DNA of 64,000 bases from Granulosicoccus sp045106195 (lineage in GTDB: Bacteria > Pseudomonadota > Gammaproteobacteria > Granulosicoccales > Granulosicoccaceae): the NCBI GenBank assembly GCA_045106195.1, contig JBGCEH010000005.1:62001-126000 (forward strand), given 5' to 3'. Made by a program: the position numbers and the translations under genes. The notes beneath the pieces were generated by a model. It worked only from the letters and a program-made list of their open reading frames with translations. It was not told the origin of the DNA and ran no database searches. This document shows positions 1 to 8,569 of this stretch, piece by piece (position 1 is the stretch's first letter; each line of letters starts with the position of its first letter).

Positions 1-97
1 CTTCTGAGGTCGGCAATGGGACATTGAGCAAGGCCAGCGAGCTGGCAATATTTTGATGGGAGTGGTTCAAAAAGTCGAGTTCCCCGAGATTGGTCAT
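1..97 (-). CDS. UPF0149 (YgfB-like) family protein, N-terminal fragment
   Basis: The reverse strand is open from an ATG at 95-97 to the window edge and encodes the first 32 residues of a protein (MTNLGELDFL...). The segment LLNVPLPTSE resembles the N-terminal helix of UPF0149/YgfB proteins, which precedes their conserved histidine-glycine motif. The call rests mainly on position: in pseudomonads a UPF0149 gene sits divergent to the TIGR02449-zapA-6S RNA-cyclo-ligase group, exactly as here. The remainder lies outside the window, so the family assignment is an inference from context with weak sequence support. Confidence 0.55.
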   Translation of the reverse strand, partial: MTNLGELDFLNHSHQNIASSLALLNVPLPTSE

Positions 98-168
98 GAA
101 GTATACAATGCGTCAAAGTATGTGCACACGGCAAAGATACATTTGCGCTGGCATCGAGGAAATTGATC

Positions 169-390
169 ATGAGCAGTACATCGCTACACGACGAATTCAA
201 CCGTCTGGAGACTCGTATGAGCGACCTGATAGGCTTGTGTTCAAAATTGCATCTGGAAAACCAGTCGCTTAAAAACCAGCAAGGCACACTGGTGGAAGAA
301 CGAGCACGTCTCATCGAGAAAAACGAACTGGCCAGAAGCAAAGTCGAGCAGATGATCCAGCGGTTAAAATCTCTGGAGGCCAGCCAATGA
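169..390 (+). CDS. TIGR02449 family small coiled-coil protein
   Basis: This is a 73-residue, highly charged, leucine-heptad protein that should form a coiled coil over almost its whole length (LETRMSDLIGLCSKLHLENQ and onward). The ATG at 169 is chosen over a TTG at 163 because a GAGGA ribosome-binding site lies 8 bases upstream of it. The stop overlaps the start of zapA by four bases (ATGA), so the two are probably translationally coupled. Small proteins of this family sit directly upstream of zapA in many gammaproteobacteria and resemble ZapB-type coiled-coil proteins; a role with ZapA at the division ring is an inference from that linkage. Confidence 0.8.
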   Translation: MSSTSLHDEFNRLETRMSDLIGLCSKLHLENQSLKNQQGTLVEERARLIEKNELARSKVEQMIQRLKSLEASQ

Positions 391-773
391 GCAGCAATGA
401 TGGTACTGGAGAGCGAATAACCTCGATTAATGCAGGACGCAATGCCAACGATCCGGCGAGTAGCCGGCCTGCCAGACTCCGTATCCTCGACAAGGAGGTG
501 CAGATAGGTTGCAAACCTGGCGAGGAAGACGACCTGATGCAGGCGGCTGCCTACGTTGACAAGTCCATGCGTGACTTACGTAAACGCAACACCACATCGA
601 GTATAGAAAAAATTGCCATTGTAACCGCCATCAATACTGCCCACGCACTGCTCAAATCGCGCTCACAGGAAAGTGTTGATGAGACCGTACTGGATCGGGT
701 GACAGCGATTAATGACAAACTGGATCAGATACTGAGCAATACATCGAGTGAAGCACAAAACAAGTCTGATTAA
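387..773 (+). CDS. zapA: Cell division protein ZapA
   Basis: ZapA is a cytoplasmic protein that bundles FtsZ filaments and stabilises the division ring. The core begins near residue 30 (RLRILDKEVQIGCKPGEED) and continues through the AAAYVDKSMRDL segment into a C-terminal helix (IVTAINTAHALLKS) that forms the dimer/tetramer coiled coil in the family. At 128 residues it is longer than E. coli ZapA (109) because of a low-complexity, Asn/Ser-rich N-terminal extension of about 28 residues. The start overlaps the upstream TIGR02449 gene by four bases, which supports the longer N-terminus. 6S RNA follows about 110 bases downstream, the conserved order for this locus. Confidence 0.88.
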   Translation: MSSNDGTGERITSINAGRNANDPASSRPARLRILDKEVQIGCKPGEEDDLMQAAAYVDKSMRDLRKRNTTSSIEKIAIVTAINTAHALLKSRSQESVDETVLDRVTAINDKLDQILSNTSSEAQNKSD

Positions 774-886
774 TCACATAATGATCACAAATAGCCTGAT
801 TGCTTGCAACAAGTTATCGCTTACAACAAGAACGTAACGCGCCAGCTCTATCGTCCACCTGCATGATCATGCTAATCTGATATCCG

Positions 887-1072
887 TATCTTCTGCGGTG
901 TTTGTTATTCGGTTGGGTATATCCCTTGAGCCTAATTTCTCACCCCGGGGTTGGTCTGGTCGCTGTTGTTGTGCATGTCCGTTACGGCGGAAAGCCTGAT
1001 ACGGTTCCAGCCGTCCCCACCTGAACCGATTGGTTCAAGGTAGCACACCAGAAACGGCATCCGTGGTTGATA
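887..1072 (+). ncRNA. ssrS: 6S RNA
   Basis: 6S RNA mimics an open promoter and sequesters sigma-70 RNA polymerase in stationary phase. The region between zapA and the cyclo-ligase gene, its conserved location, contains segments that match E. coli 6S RNA: CCTTGAGCC on the left, GGTTGGTCTGG in the middle, and ACCTGAACCGATTGGTTCAAG followed by GGCATCC on the right. The ends pair with each other: TATC at 887-890 with GATA at 1069-1072, and CTGCGG with CCGTGG just inside. The predicted length of about 186 bases is normal. The right-hand end is certain to within a few bases only. Confidence 0.9.
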
Positions 1073-1103
1073 CACTCACTCCATCGCACACAGACCAACT
1101 GCC

Positions 1104-1688
1104 ATGAGTGAGCAACCCAGAGACCTGCTGAGAAAAGAACTACGTCAATCGCGAAACGCGCTCAGCACCTTGCATATATCGATATGTTCGCGCGCTATCT
1201 GTGCCAATGCCGCAACGCTTCTAGCGGATGCCCAACATATCGCCGGGTACTATGCGTTTGGTGCCGAGGTTGATCTGTCCACCTTGATGTCAACCCTTGA
1301 GTCAGGAAACAAGACAACCTACGTTCCAGTGGTGTTGCCAGAATTTCTCATGCAGTTTGCTCCGGTTGACAAAAAAACACCGGTTGTACTTAACCGCTAC
1401 GGCATCAAGGAGCCGCAGGTTGATAGCACACTTTATGCAAGCGCCAGTCTACTCGATGCTGTCCTGGTGCCATTGGTAGGCTTCGACGAACGCTGTAACC
1501 GTATGGGGATGGGTGGAGGCTACTACGATCGCTGTTTTGCGCACCGGCTTGGCAATGACCAACTACCCTTGTTGATTGGTGTTGCTTATGAAATGCAATG
1601 TGTAGAAACAGTTCATTCCGAAAGCTGGGATGTGCCGCTGGATTATGTTGTTACTGAATCGCGCGTACTTAAACGCTCCAGTCAATAG
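1104..1688 (+). CDS. fau: 5-formyltetrahydrofolate cyclo-ligase
   Basis: The enzyme converts 5-formyl-THF to 5,10-methenyl-THF with ATP, clearing an inhibitory folate by-product. At 194 residues it has the family length. Key motifs are the N-terminal RKELRQSRNAL basic segment and the C-terminal VPLVGFDERCNRMGMGGGYYDR-type nucleotide/substrate site, seen here around residues 128-150 with the GMGGGYYDR core intact. It lies directly downstream of 6S RNA; in E. coli and Pseudomonas 6S RNA and this gene (ygfA/fau) are co-transcribed, so the same is likely here. No other promoter is obvious in the 31 bases between them. Confidence 0.93.
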   Translation: MSEQPRDLLRKELRQSRNALSTLHISICSRAICANAATLLADAQHIAGYYAFGAEVDLSTLMSTLESGNKTTYVPVVLPEFLMQFAPVDKKTPVVLNRYGIKEPQVDSTLYASASLLDAVLVPLVGFDERCNRMGMGGGYYDRCFAHRLGNDQLPLLIGVAYEMQCVETVHSESWDVPLDYVVTESRVLKRSSQ

Positions 1689-1701
1689 ACGTACTACTTC
1701 T

Positions 1702-1770
1702 CGTCATTCCCGCGCAGGCGGTAGTCCATGCTTATTCCAGGATGGATGCCCGCCTACGCGAGTATGACGG
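1702..1770. repeat. Intergenic inverted repeat (CGTCATTCCCGCG family)
   Basis: The 69-base element starts CGTCATTCCCGCGCAGGCGG and ends with a near reverse complement (CCGCCTACGCGAGTATGACG), so it can fold into a long imperfect stem on either strand. It occupies the gap between two convergent genes and may act as a two-way transcription terminator. Repeats that start CGTCATTCCCGCG and carry a TCCATG core are scattered in intergenic regions of many beta- and gammaproteobacteria as non-autonomous mobile or REP-like elements. A shorter relative lies at 8495-8522. Confidence 0.7.
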
Positions 1771-1790
1771 ATCGTGTTATGCTTTTTAGC

Positions 1791-3311
1791 TTATCGCAGA
1801 AACATTGAATACGCAGCGTTGCCAGACTCATCATCAACCTTGTACCCAAGCTCATTGATGAAGTCTTCCATCTGCTGCTCCTCACCTTCGGGCAGAGTCA
1901 TACCTACCAGCACACGCCCATAGGCTGCCCCATGATTACGATAGTGGAACAAGGTAATGTTCCATCGGCGCCCCATGGCCGCAAGGAATTTTGCCAGTGC
2001 ACCGGGCCTTTCCGGAAAAGCAAACCGGTACAGCTTTTCATGCGGCAGGTTGGCATGCCCACCAATCATATGCCGTAGATGCAGCTTGGCCGTATCATTG
2101 TGAGACATATCAAGCACGTGATAACCGCCGCGTTCCAGTGTCGCGATCAACTCCTGACGCTCACCTTTACCACCGTTGACTTCAACGCCTGCAAAAACCT
2201 GTGCATTCGTATCATCGCTGTAGCGATAGTTGAACTCGGTAATCCCGCGCTTGCCCAGCGTGTTGCAAAACCTTAGAAAACTGCCCGGCTCCTCCGGTAT
2301 GGTTACTGCCAGCAACGCTTCACGACTCTCGCCGATTTCCACACGTTCCGCCACATGACGCAGCCTGTCAAAGTTGATGTTAGCGCCGGAGTTTATGGCA
2401 ATCATGGCTTGTCCACTGATACCACGCTCCTTCACATAGCGTTTCATGCCAGCGACGGCCAAGGCACCGGCAGGCTCTGTGAGGGTTCGGGTTTCGTTAA
2501 AGATATCCTTGATAGCGGCTGACATCTCATCAACACTGACAAGGATCACCTCGTCCAGACACTCTTTGCAAACTTCAAAGCAATGCAGACCCACCTGCTT
2601 GACAGCAACACCGTCGGCAAACAATCCTACCTCCGGCAGGGTAATTCTCTCGTTAGCCTTCAAGGCATCGTGCATGGAGGCTGCATCAACAGGCTCAACA
2701 CCGACGATTTTGACTTCGGGGCGCAAATACTTCATGTAAGCGCTGACGCCAGAGGCGAGACCACCACCACCGACCGGCACGAAGACAACGTCCAGATCTC
2801 CCGGGTGCTGACGACATAATTCTACCCCCACTGTTCCTTGTCCTGCGATGGTGTCGGGATGGTCAAACGGATGAATGAACGGATATTCTCTCTCCTCGCT
2901 CAACGCAAGCGCGTGCCCCAGCGCGGTATCAAAATCATCACCGTGCAGAATGACCTCGCCGCCCAGTCCCCGGACGGAGTCCACCTTGATTCCAGGGGTA
3001 GTCTGCGGCATGACAATGATTGCGTTGATTCCCAGCGTTCTGGCAGCCAGGGCAACACCTTGAGCATGGTTACCGGCAGATGCGGCGACAATGCCTGTAA
3101 CGGGCTGTTCCTGCGCGAGCTTATAGACCCGATTAAACGCGCCGCGACTCTTGAACGAGAAAATACTTTGCTCATCTTCTCGTTTCAGCCAGATATGGTT
3201 ACCCAGACGCTGCGACAGCTGCGGTGCCGCATGCAGGCGAGTTTCAACGGAGACGTCATAGACGCGGGCCGAAAGGATGCGTTTGATATACTCATCGTGC
3301 AGTGGACTCAT
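1791..3311 (-). CDS. ilvA: Threonine ammonia-lyase, biosynthetic
   Basis: IlvA deaminates threonine to 2-oxobutanoate, the first step of isoleucine synthesis, using PLP. The N-terminal catalytic domain shows the PLP-lysine motif SFKSRGAFN and the phosphate-binding glycine loop VPVGGGGLASG. The last ~180 residues hold two ACT-type regulatory regions (AVTIPEEPGSFLRFCNTLG and FAFPERPGALAKFLAAMG), the arrangement of the isoleucine-inhibited enzyme rather than the shorter catabolic TdcB. The ATG at 3309-3311 gives 506 residues; a TTG ten codons upstream (3341) is possible. The gene is divergent from rpiA with about 115 bases between the starts. I see no leader peptide or attenuator in that gap. 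Confidence 0.94.
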   Translation of the reverse strand: MSPLHDEYIKRILSARVYDVSVETRLHAAPQLSQRLGNHIWLKREDEQSIFSFKSRGAFNRVYKLAQEQPVTGIVAASAGNHAQGVALAARTLGINAIIVMPQTTPGIKVDSVRGLGGEVILHGDDFDTALGHALALSEEREYPFIHPFDHPDTIAGQGTVGVELCRQHPGDLDVVFVPVGGGGLASGVSAYMKYLRPEVKIVGVEPVDAASMHDALKANERITLPEVGLFADGVAVKQVGLHCFEVCKECLDEVILVSVDEMSAAIKDIFNETRTLTEPAGALAVAGMKRYVKERGISGQAMIAINSGANINFDRLRHVAERVEIGESREALLAVTIPEEPGSFLRFCNTLGKRGITEFNYRYSDDTNAQVFAGVEVNGGKGERQELIATLERGGYHVLDMSHNDTAKLHLRHMIGGHANLPHEKLYRFAFPERPGALAKFLAAMGRRWNITLFHYRNHGAAYGRVLVGMTLPEGEEQQMEDFINELGYKVDDESGNAAYSMFLR

Positions 3312-3428
3312 CAAGCGTTTTTCAGATTGAGTTGGTGACAAAGGCGCTCAATGTACCCCGTTTACCCAGCTTTTGCTTGAAGCCATCTCATGCCATAGCC
3401 TTCATTCAATTCGAGAATTTCAAATTTC

Positions 3429-4094
3429 ATGCACCCGGGAAAACACGCGGCAGCTTTGGCAGCACTCCAGTACGTCGAAAATGACTCTCTATTGGGGGTG
3501 GGCACGGGATCAACCGTAAACGTATTTATCGACGTGCTGGCAAAATCCGGCATTCGCATCGCCGGCTGTGTCGCAAGCTCAGTGGCCACTGCCAATTTGC
3601 TGGAACAGCACCACTTCAAGGTTATGGACCTGAACATGGCAGGCCAGCTCGAGATGTACATTGATGGCGCTGATGAAGCCAACCCTGCCCTGCAGCTGAT
3701 CAAAGGCGGTGGAGGAGCACTCACTCGCGAAAAAATCATTGCCGGCGCCAGCAACCGGTTCGTGTGCATTGCCGATAGCAGTAAAGCGGTTGATGTGCTC
3801 GGTCAGTTCCCACTGCCGATTGAAATCATTCCCATGGCTCGCAGCTTCGTCTCACGCGAAATCGTCAGACTGGGGGCTGATCCGGAGTACCGCGAAGGTC
3901 CGCCTACCGACAACGGCAACGTCATCGTGGACTGTTACGGCTTTAGCATTACCGACCCCACAGCATTGGAGGCCGAACTCAATGCAATTCCCGGTGTTGT
4001 GACCAATGGGTTGTTCGCACGCCGAGCTGCTGATGCACTGATTCTTGGGCATGACGATGGAGGTGTTGAGACTCGAACCGCTGCCAATGGCTGA
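3429..4094 (+). CDS. rpiA: Ribose-5-phosphate isomerase A
   Basis: RpiA interconverts ribose 5-phosphate and ribulose 5-phosphate in the pentose phosphate pathway. The 221-residue protein aligns closely with the E. coli enzyme: GVGTGSTV phosphate loop near the N-terminus, YIDGADEANP with the catalytic Asp/Glu region, KGGGGALTREKI with the essential lysine, and TDNGNVIVD near the C-terminus. The start is an ATG about three residues shorter than in E. coli. It is divergent from ilvA, a common pairing in gammaproteobacteria, and convergent with the histidine kinase gene downstream. Confidence 0.95.
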   Translation: MHPGKHAAALAALQYVENDSLLGVGTGSTVNVFIDVLAKSGIRIAGCVASSVATANLLEQHHFKVMDLNMAGQLEMYIDGADEANPALQLIKGGGGALTREKIIAGASNRFVCIADSSKAVDVLGQFPLPIEIIPMARSFVSREIVRLGADPEYREGPPTDNGNVIVDCYGFSITDPTALEAELNAIPGVVTNGLFARRAADALILGHDDGGVETRTAANG

Positions 4095-4099
4095 ACTTG

Positions 4100-4131
4100 C
4101 AGGCCCTGACCGGATAGTCTGATCGGGCCTG
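4100..4131. terminator. Probable two-way terminator hairpin
   Basis: In the 39-base gap between convergent genes, CAGGCCC (4100-4106) pairs with GGGCCTG (4125-4131). The stem is perfect over seven GC-rich pairs with an 18-base loop. There is no clear T-run on either side, so it may be weak or depend on other factors. Confidence 0.4.
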
Positions 4132-4133
4132 AG

Positions 4134-6749
4134 CTACGTCTGTAACGTGTGATCCAGCACAGCGATCTGCCGTTCCGGGAACAGGCTTTCGCCCTCAAGC
4201 GGTAAGTCCAGGGTTATGCGGGTACCGATACTAAGATTACTGGCTTTAACCAACCCTCCGTGCAAATTAACGACTTGTGCGACCAGCGCCAGACCCAGAC
4301 CGATACCCTTGTGATCACTGGCCGATGTCGCATCCCGCTTGAAGCGGGCAAATAGCTGATCAAGCATACCCGGATCAATGCCAACGCCCTGATCGTCCAC
4401 GGTCAGTGTTGCACTAACACGGGTGGCGGTCAGCGTGACAGTAACCGTTGTTTCTTCTGGCGAGTACTTTATGGCGTTACCCACAATATTGGTAAACGCC
4501 CGTTCCAGTGACGCCGCATCGCCGACAACCCAGAGCTCATCGTCTGCAGTCTCAATGTTAAATCGGATATTCTGTGCTCTTGCCTGCGGCAACAGGTGAT
4601 CCAGCGTATTGTCCAATACGGCGTTCAGCAACAACGGTTCAAAAACCGCCTCGGACAAACTATCTGCGCGCGCAATATGCAGAAGATCGTCCATCATCGA
4701 CAGGCTGTTGTTGATGTTCTGCATGATTCTCGGGTCAGCATCGGTTTCCAGCAAGTACATTGCAGAAATCAATGGAGATCTGAGATCATGCGACAGGTAA
4801 TCGACCATTTCGGCGCGCGCTTTTTCAGCTGTGCGAATATCGGTAACATCAACCACGCTGACAATAATCAATCGCTCTGACAGCTCTTCCCCTACCGCAC
4901 GAAAGCTGACGATCAGCTCGCGATCCTCTTCATGAACCGATATTTGCCAGGGTATTCGATTGAACGTCAAATCACCAAAATGACGAGCATCCTCACCAAC
5001 TTGTGGAGAACGTCCCAGACACATGACAAAGTCCAGAAGATCGCCCCGATGTGTGTACCCTGAGACCAACTGATAAATAAGTCTGTTGGCTCGAATACAC
5101 TCGCCGGCAGGATTCCATACCGCAAATCCCGATGGTGCAGCCGCCAGCACAGTATCCGAAAACACCTTGATACTCCGTAACCATTCAAGTTGCTCAGTCA
5201 AGGTCAGCACATTCGTTTGCAGTCGTTCAATTGATCCCGCAAGAATGTTGGTCTGCTCTTTCGCCCGGACTCTTGCCAGCGAATCAACGTAATCCGTAAT
5301 CTGCCCGCCAATAGATTCATCAGCTATAAGCATTTCGATCAACAAGCCTTTCGGCGCCGGATAACGACGTAGGTATACCCTGCCGTGCTCGGTCCAACGA
5401 TCGTCTACTCCGGTGGGCAGGATAACTGGCAAGGGTTCGCCACCAGTAAAGCTCTCCTTACCGATGGTGAATCGCCAACCGTCGATAGGTAGATGCCGAG
5501 ATGCAGTCGTAAAAAATTTTACGAGGGCAACATTATCGTTGACCAGGCGTTTCGGCACATGCTTCGATGAACGTTTCTGTTCGCGCTCCAGAAAAGCGTT
5601 GACATACTGTAGCCGATGACGGCTCCAGAAAAGATAACTCACCAGTACAGGCACACTGGCGGCAAACGGCGCAAACCACAAATGCAGGAATTTGTACAAC
5701 AGTAGACTGATGAGAACCGGTATGACAGAACCAATGGCCGCACAAATCAAACCCGACTCGGGTGGCGCTCTGGAATACACCAGTAACATGACGGGGAGCA
5801 GGAAAAAAGCGACCACCAATGCCAAATAGGGATGTGCCTTCGTCACCATCAATTCATCGCGTAGTGCAGCAAAGATGTTGGCATGAATCTCTACACCGGC
5901 AACAGGTTGACTCAGTGCCGACACAGGTGTAGGCACGACGTCACCCAGCCCGGTTGTCGTCATTCCGACAAATACAATACGATCCTTGAGAAACTCGTGC
6001 GGCACATCACCGCGAATGATATCTGCTGCAGAAAGACGTGAAAACGCACCTGCAGCACCATAAAACGGAATAAAAACTTCGTTGTTACGCGCCCACTGGT
6101 TGTGTGTTTGTGTGAACGGGGTAACCGTGCCGGGTATCGGATCCGGCATGTGCCCGAGCAATTCCAGTGCAGCAAGGGAAAGCGATGGCCAATGCGCACG
6201 ATTAAGGCCCGACTTGAGATAGACACGCCGTACAATCCCGTCTTCGTCGATAGGCAAAGAGATGTGCCCCAGGTTGTCGACGTTGCGTGTGATATCAGGT
6301 ACAGGCAATGATTCTATGGAAATACGCCCACTGCCACGCTCAGTCAACACCGGCAACACAGACAATGGCAAGCGGCCTATTGCTTGCCCAAGGCGCACAT
6401 CATCAGCATGACTCTCTGATTTTTCGGTATACAGAATATCAATTATCGCAACTCTGACCCCATAATCAGCGAGACTCTCAAACAACTGCACCTGAATGTC
6501 TCGTGGCCATGGCCAGCGACCAATTTCGTTAAGGCTCTCCGAATCGATAGCGGCGATGACAATATCCGAGGGTACTTCTCTCTGGTCATAGCGTACCCAA
6601 CTGTCATGCAGAAGCAGGTCTACCTTGCGTGTTGCATCACTCCAGATCAAACCTGCGGTGAGTAATAACAGCACACAAAAAAAGACGAACAAACCGAGCA
6701 AGGTGACCCTTCTTGATCGTCTGATATTGTTAAGTCTCGCCTTGACCAT
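4134..6749 (-). CDS. CHASE2-domain sensor histidine kinase
   Basis: This 871-residue membrane kinase has an N-terminal transmembrane helix (about residues 15-38), a CHASE2 extracytoplasmic sensor domain (about 40-300, with the typical LLLHDSWVRYDQRE and RWPWPRD segments), then three closely spaced transmembrane helices (about 305-385). A PAS-like segment (about 510-630) precedes the HisKA domain, whose phosphoacceptor is His654 in SHDLRSP. The ATPase domain has the N box (AFTNIVGNAIKYSP), the DDQGVGID G1 box and GLGLALV. It follows the response regulator gene by 84 bases on the same strand and is its obvious partner. The signal sensed by CHASE2 domains is generally unknown and nothing nearby reveals it. 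Confidence 0.9.
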   Translation of the reverse strand: MVKARLNNIRRSRRVTLLGLFVFFCVLLLLTAGLIWSDATRKVDLLLHDSWVRYDQREVPSDIVIAAIDSESLNEIGRWPWPRDIQVQLFESLADYGVRVAIIDILYTEKSESHADDVRLGQAIGRLPLSVLPVLTERGSGRISIESLPVPDITRNVDNLGHISLPIDEDGIVRRVYLKSGLNRAHWPSLSLAALELLGHMPDPIPGTVTPFTQTHNQWARNNEVFIPFYGAAGAFSRLSAADIIRGDVPHEFLKDRIVFVGMTTTGLGDVVPTPVSALSQPVAGVEIHANIFAALRDELMVTKAHPYLALVVAFFLLPVMLLVYSRAPPESGLICAAIGSVIPVLISLLLYKFLHLWFAPFAASVPVLVSYLFWSRHRLQYVNAFLEREQKRSSKHVPKRLVNDNVALVKFFTTASRHLPIDGWRFTIGKESFTGGEPLPVILPTGVDDRWTEHGRVYLRRYPAPKGLLIEMLIADESIGGQITDYVDSLARVRAKEQTNILAGSIERLQTNVLTLTEQLEWLRSIKVFSDTVLAAAPSGFAVWNPAGECIRANRLIYQLVSGYTHRGDLLDFVMCLGRSPQVGEDARHFGDLTFNRIPWQISVHEEDRELIVSFRAVGEELSERLIIVSVVDVTDIRTAEKARAEMVDYLSHDLRSPLISAMYLLETDADPRIMQNINNSLSMMDDLLHIARADSLSEAVFEPLLLNAVLDNTLDHLLPQARAQNIRFNIETADDELWVVGDAASLERAFTNIVGNAIKYSPEETTVTVTLTATRVSATLTVDDQGVGIDPGMLDQLFARFKRDATSASDHKGIGLGLALVAQVVNLHGGLVKASNLSIGTRITLDLPLEGESLFPERQIAVLDHTLQT

Positions 6750-6833
6750 CAGTCAATGGCCTAGTTTCGTATAGGCCAAAAGGCATAGGCAGAATGGCAT
6801 GGACCGACACAAGAGCTAATGCCACTGCATATT

Positions 6834-7544
6834 TCACGCACCGTTATTGGTGTGCTCTTCCAGTCTATATCCGTGCTGATAGATAGACGTCAACTTCCAA
6901 CGTTCGGACGCCAGCAAGTTTAGCTTTTTCCGCAGCCTGCTGGCATGCGTATCCACGGTGCGCGTGTTGAGCTCGGCCGATGTGCCCCAGACAGTGGTCA
7001 GAAGATGTTGACGCGAAAGCACACGGCCACGATTACGGAACAGGAACAAGGCAAGCTCGTATTCTTTTTCGGTGAGCTTGATGACTTCGTCATTCAGAAG
7101 AACCTGCCGGTTTGACGTATCAAAGATGTATGGCGGACACTCCAGAACCTCTGTTTCCGGTTGAGCACGCCGGGCAAGTGCATAGAGACGCGCAAGCAGC
7201 TCGTGCTGCCTGACAGGTTTTGCCAGATAGTCGTCCGCACCCGCTCGCAACGCGGTCACGATATCTTCTTCTGATTGCCTGGAGGTTGCGAAAATCACGG
7301 GGATGTCGCTGGTGAGCGTTTTTCTTATCCATTGCAATACATCAAGCCCGGTACTACCACATTCCAGCATCCAATCGAGTACGACAACATCGTAACTGTT
7401 TTTGCGGAATCCTCTCTGGAAGTCTTCGGCTGTGTGGAAGACACCGCAGTGATACCCACTGCTCTCTATCCACCTGCTCACTTTAGCGGCCTGCTCGTGG
7501 TTGTCTTCCAGCAAAGCTATACGCAGGTTTTGCTTATCGCTCAT
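6834..7544 (-). CDS. OmpR-family response regulator
   Basis: The 236-residue protein has an N-terminal receiver domain with the acidic pocket in LLEDN, the phosphoacceptor Asp57 in VVVLDWML and the conserved lysine in DDYLAKP. The C-terminal half is a winged-helix DNA-binding domain of the OmpR/PhoB type (LTEKEYELALFLFRNRGRVL). The ATG at 7542-7544 is preferred; a GTG three codons upstream is also possible because an AGGA lies close to it. It is the first gene of a two-gene unit with the CHASE2 kinase. Its targets cannot be told from the sequence. Confidence 0.9.
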   Translation of the reverse strand: MSDKQNLRIALLEDNHEQAAKVSRWIESSGYHCGVFHTAEDFQRGFRKNSYDVVVLDWMLECGSTGLDVLQWIRKTLTSDIPVIFATSRQSEEDIVTALRAGADDYLAKPVRQHELLARLYALARRAQPETEVLECPPYIFDTSNRQVLLNDEVIKLTEKEYELALFLFRNRGRVLSRQHLLTTVWGTSAELNTRTVDTHASRLRKKLNLLASERWKLTSIYQHGYRLEEHTNNGA

Positions 7545-7720
7545 ATACAGCACTATTCCTTTTCATAACAATATGTTGTATCGACCGCGGCTACCGGTGC
7601 TGACGCCGTGAAACATGATAGCGGATTCAGCGGGAGGCAAACAGTTTATCCATAAAAGAACGACTCTGGTGTGGGTTAAATGCTTTTGGGCATCAAGAAC
7701 CATGCAACATTAGTCAAGAA

Positions 7721-8362
7721 CTACTCCAGACTCGGCACCATGGGATTGAAATAATGCCGCCCACCGTCCAACTCCCTGATTACCTTACACAATCTTTCGA
7801 CTTCGGACGCATCGTCCGCCAAATTTATGTCGGTCGTGTTGATAATCAGCAGAGGTGTCTCGCTGTACCCATGAAAATACCGTTCGTACAGTGAGCTGAG
7901 CTGCTGCAGGTAGTTGCTGTCAATTCGCTGCTCATGAGTGACTCCGCGACGCTCTATACGCTCAATGAGCCTCTCCAATGGGGCTTGCAGATAGATCACC
8001 AGATCAGGACGGGGCACATCCATTACCTGCTTGTCATATAACCGGGAATACATCCACCACTCGGTGTGATCAAGCGTAAGTTCTGCAAATATCCGGTCCT
8101 TGTCCAGTAGAAAATCGGCAACAATTGGCTGAACAGGTTTGACCACTGCCGGGTTGTTCAGAACGTCCAGCCGGGCAAGGAGAAAATGCAATTGTGTATG
8201 CAGTGCACTTGCCCGCGGATCTTTGTAGAAGGATTTTAGATAAGGATTGCTGGTTTCAGTATCGCTGAGAAAGTGCGCCTTGAAAGCCGTTGCCAGCTGT
8301 CTGGCGAGCGTGGATTTACCGACACCTATAGGGCCTTCGATGGCAATAAACTGATATTTCAT
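7721..8362 (-). CDS. Deoxynucleoside kinase (dAdo/dGuo kinase family)
   Basis: This family phosphorylates deoxynucleosides for salvage. The protein starts at an ATG (8360-8362) two residues before the strands that lead into the P-loop GPIGVGKST; the open frame upstream of it has no similarity and crosses a repeat. It carries the DR-containing segment LLDKDRIFAE, the R-rich lid region LERLIERIERRG and YLQQLSSLYERYF, typical of bacterial dNK/Dgk proteins, with about 213 residues. A kinase of this type follows folK in several gammaproteobacteria, usually ahead of panB/panC, which are absent here. Exact base specificity cannot be read from the sequence. Confidence 0.85.
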   Translation of the reverse strand: MKYQFIAIEGPIGVGKSTLARQLATAFKAHFLSDTETSNPYLKSFYKDPRASALHTQLHFLLARLDVLNNPAVVKPVQPIVADFLLDKDRIFAELTLDHTEWWMYSRLYDKQVMDVPRPDLVIYLQAPLERLIERIERRGVTHEQRIDSNYLQQLSSLYERYFHGYSETPLLIINTTDINLADDASEVERLCKVIRELDGGRHYFNPMVPSLE

Positions 8363-8494
8363 ATAGTAGATTGTAGCTGCAATTTGGCAACTTTGCAGAG
8401 TCGATCCACTGGGAAAAACAAGGCCTGCCTTGAGCCTGCACCCTTGATGAAGCGTGCAGTTTTTTCCACGCAGGCAAGGTCCCGATGCGACCCA

Positions 8495-8522
8495 CATGGA
8501 TTCCTGCATCCGCAGGAATGAG
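8495..8522. repeat. Short copy of the CGTCATTCC-type inverted repeat
   Basis: Read on the minus strand this is CTCATTCCTGCGGATGCAGG followed by AATCCATG, which parallels the left half of the repeat at 1702-1770 (CGTCATTCCCGCGCAGGCGG, then TAGTCCATG). ATTCCTGC (8500-8507) and GCAGGAAT (8512-8519) form a perfect 8-bp stem with a 4-base loop. It lies in the 207-base gap between folK and the kinase gene and could reduce read-through between them. Confidence 0.55.
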
Positions 8523-8569
8523 GTGTGGCGATGCTTTGCGTCATGACAACGCTGGTGCCTGCCCAGCTT

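Noticed and set aside
2838..3338. A 166-codon plus-strand open frame opposite ilvA
   Set aside because: It is antisense to the ilvA catalytic domain, which has clear motifs.
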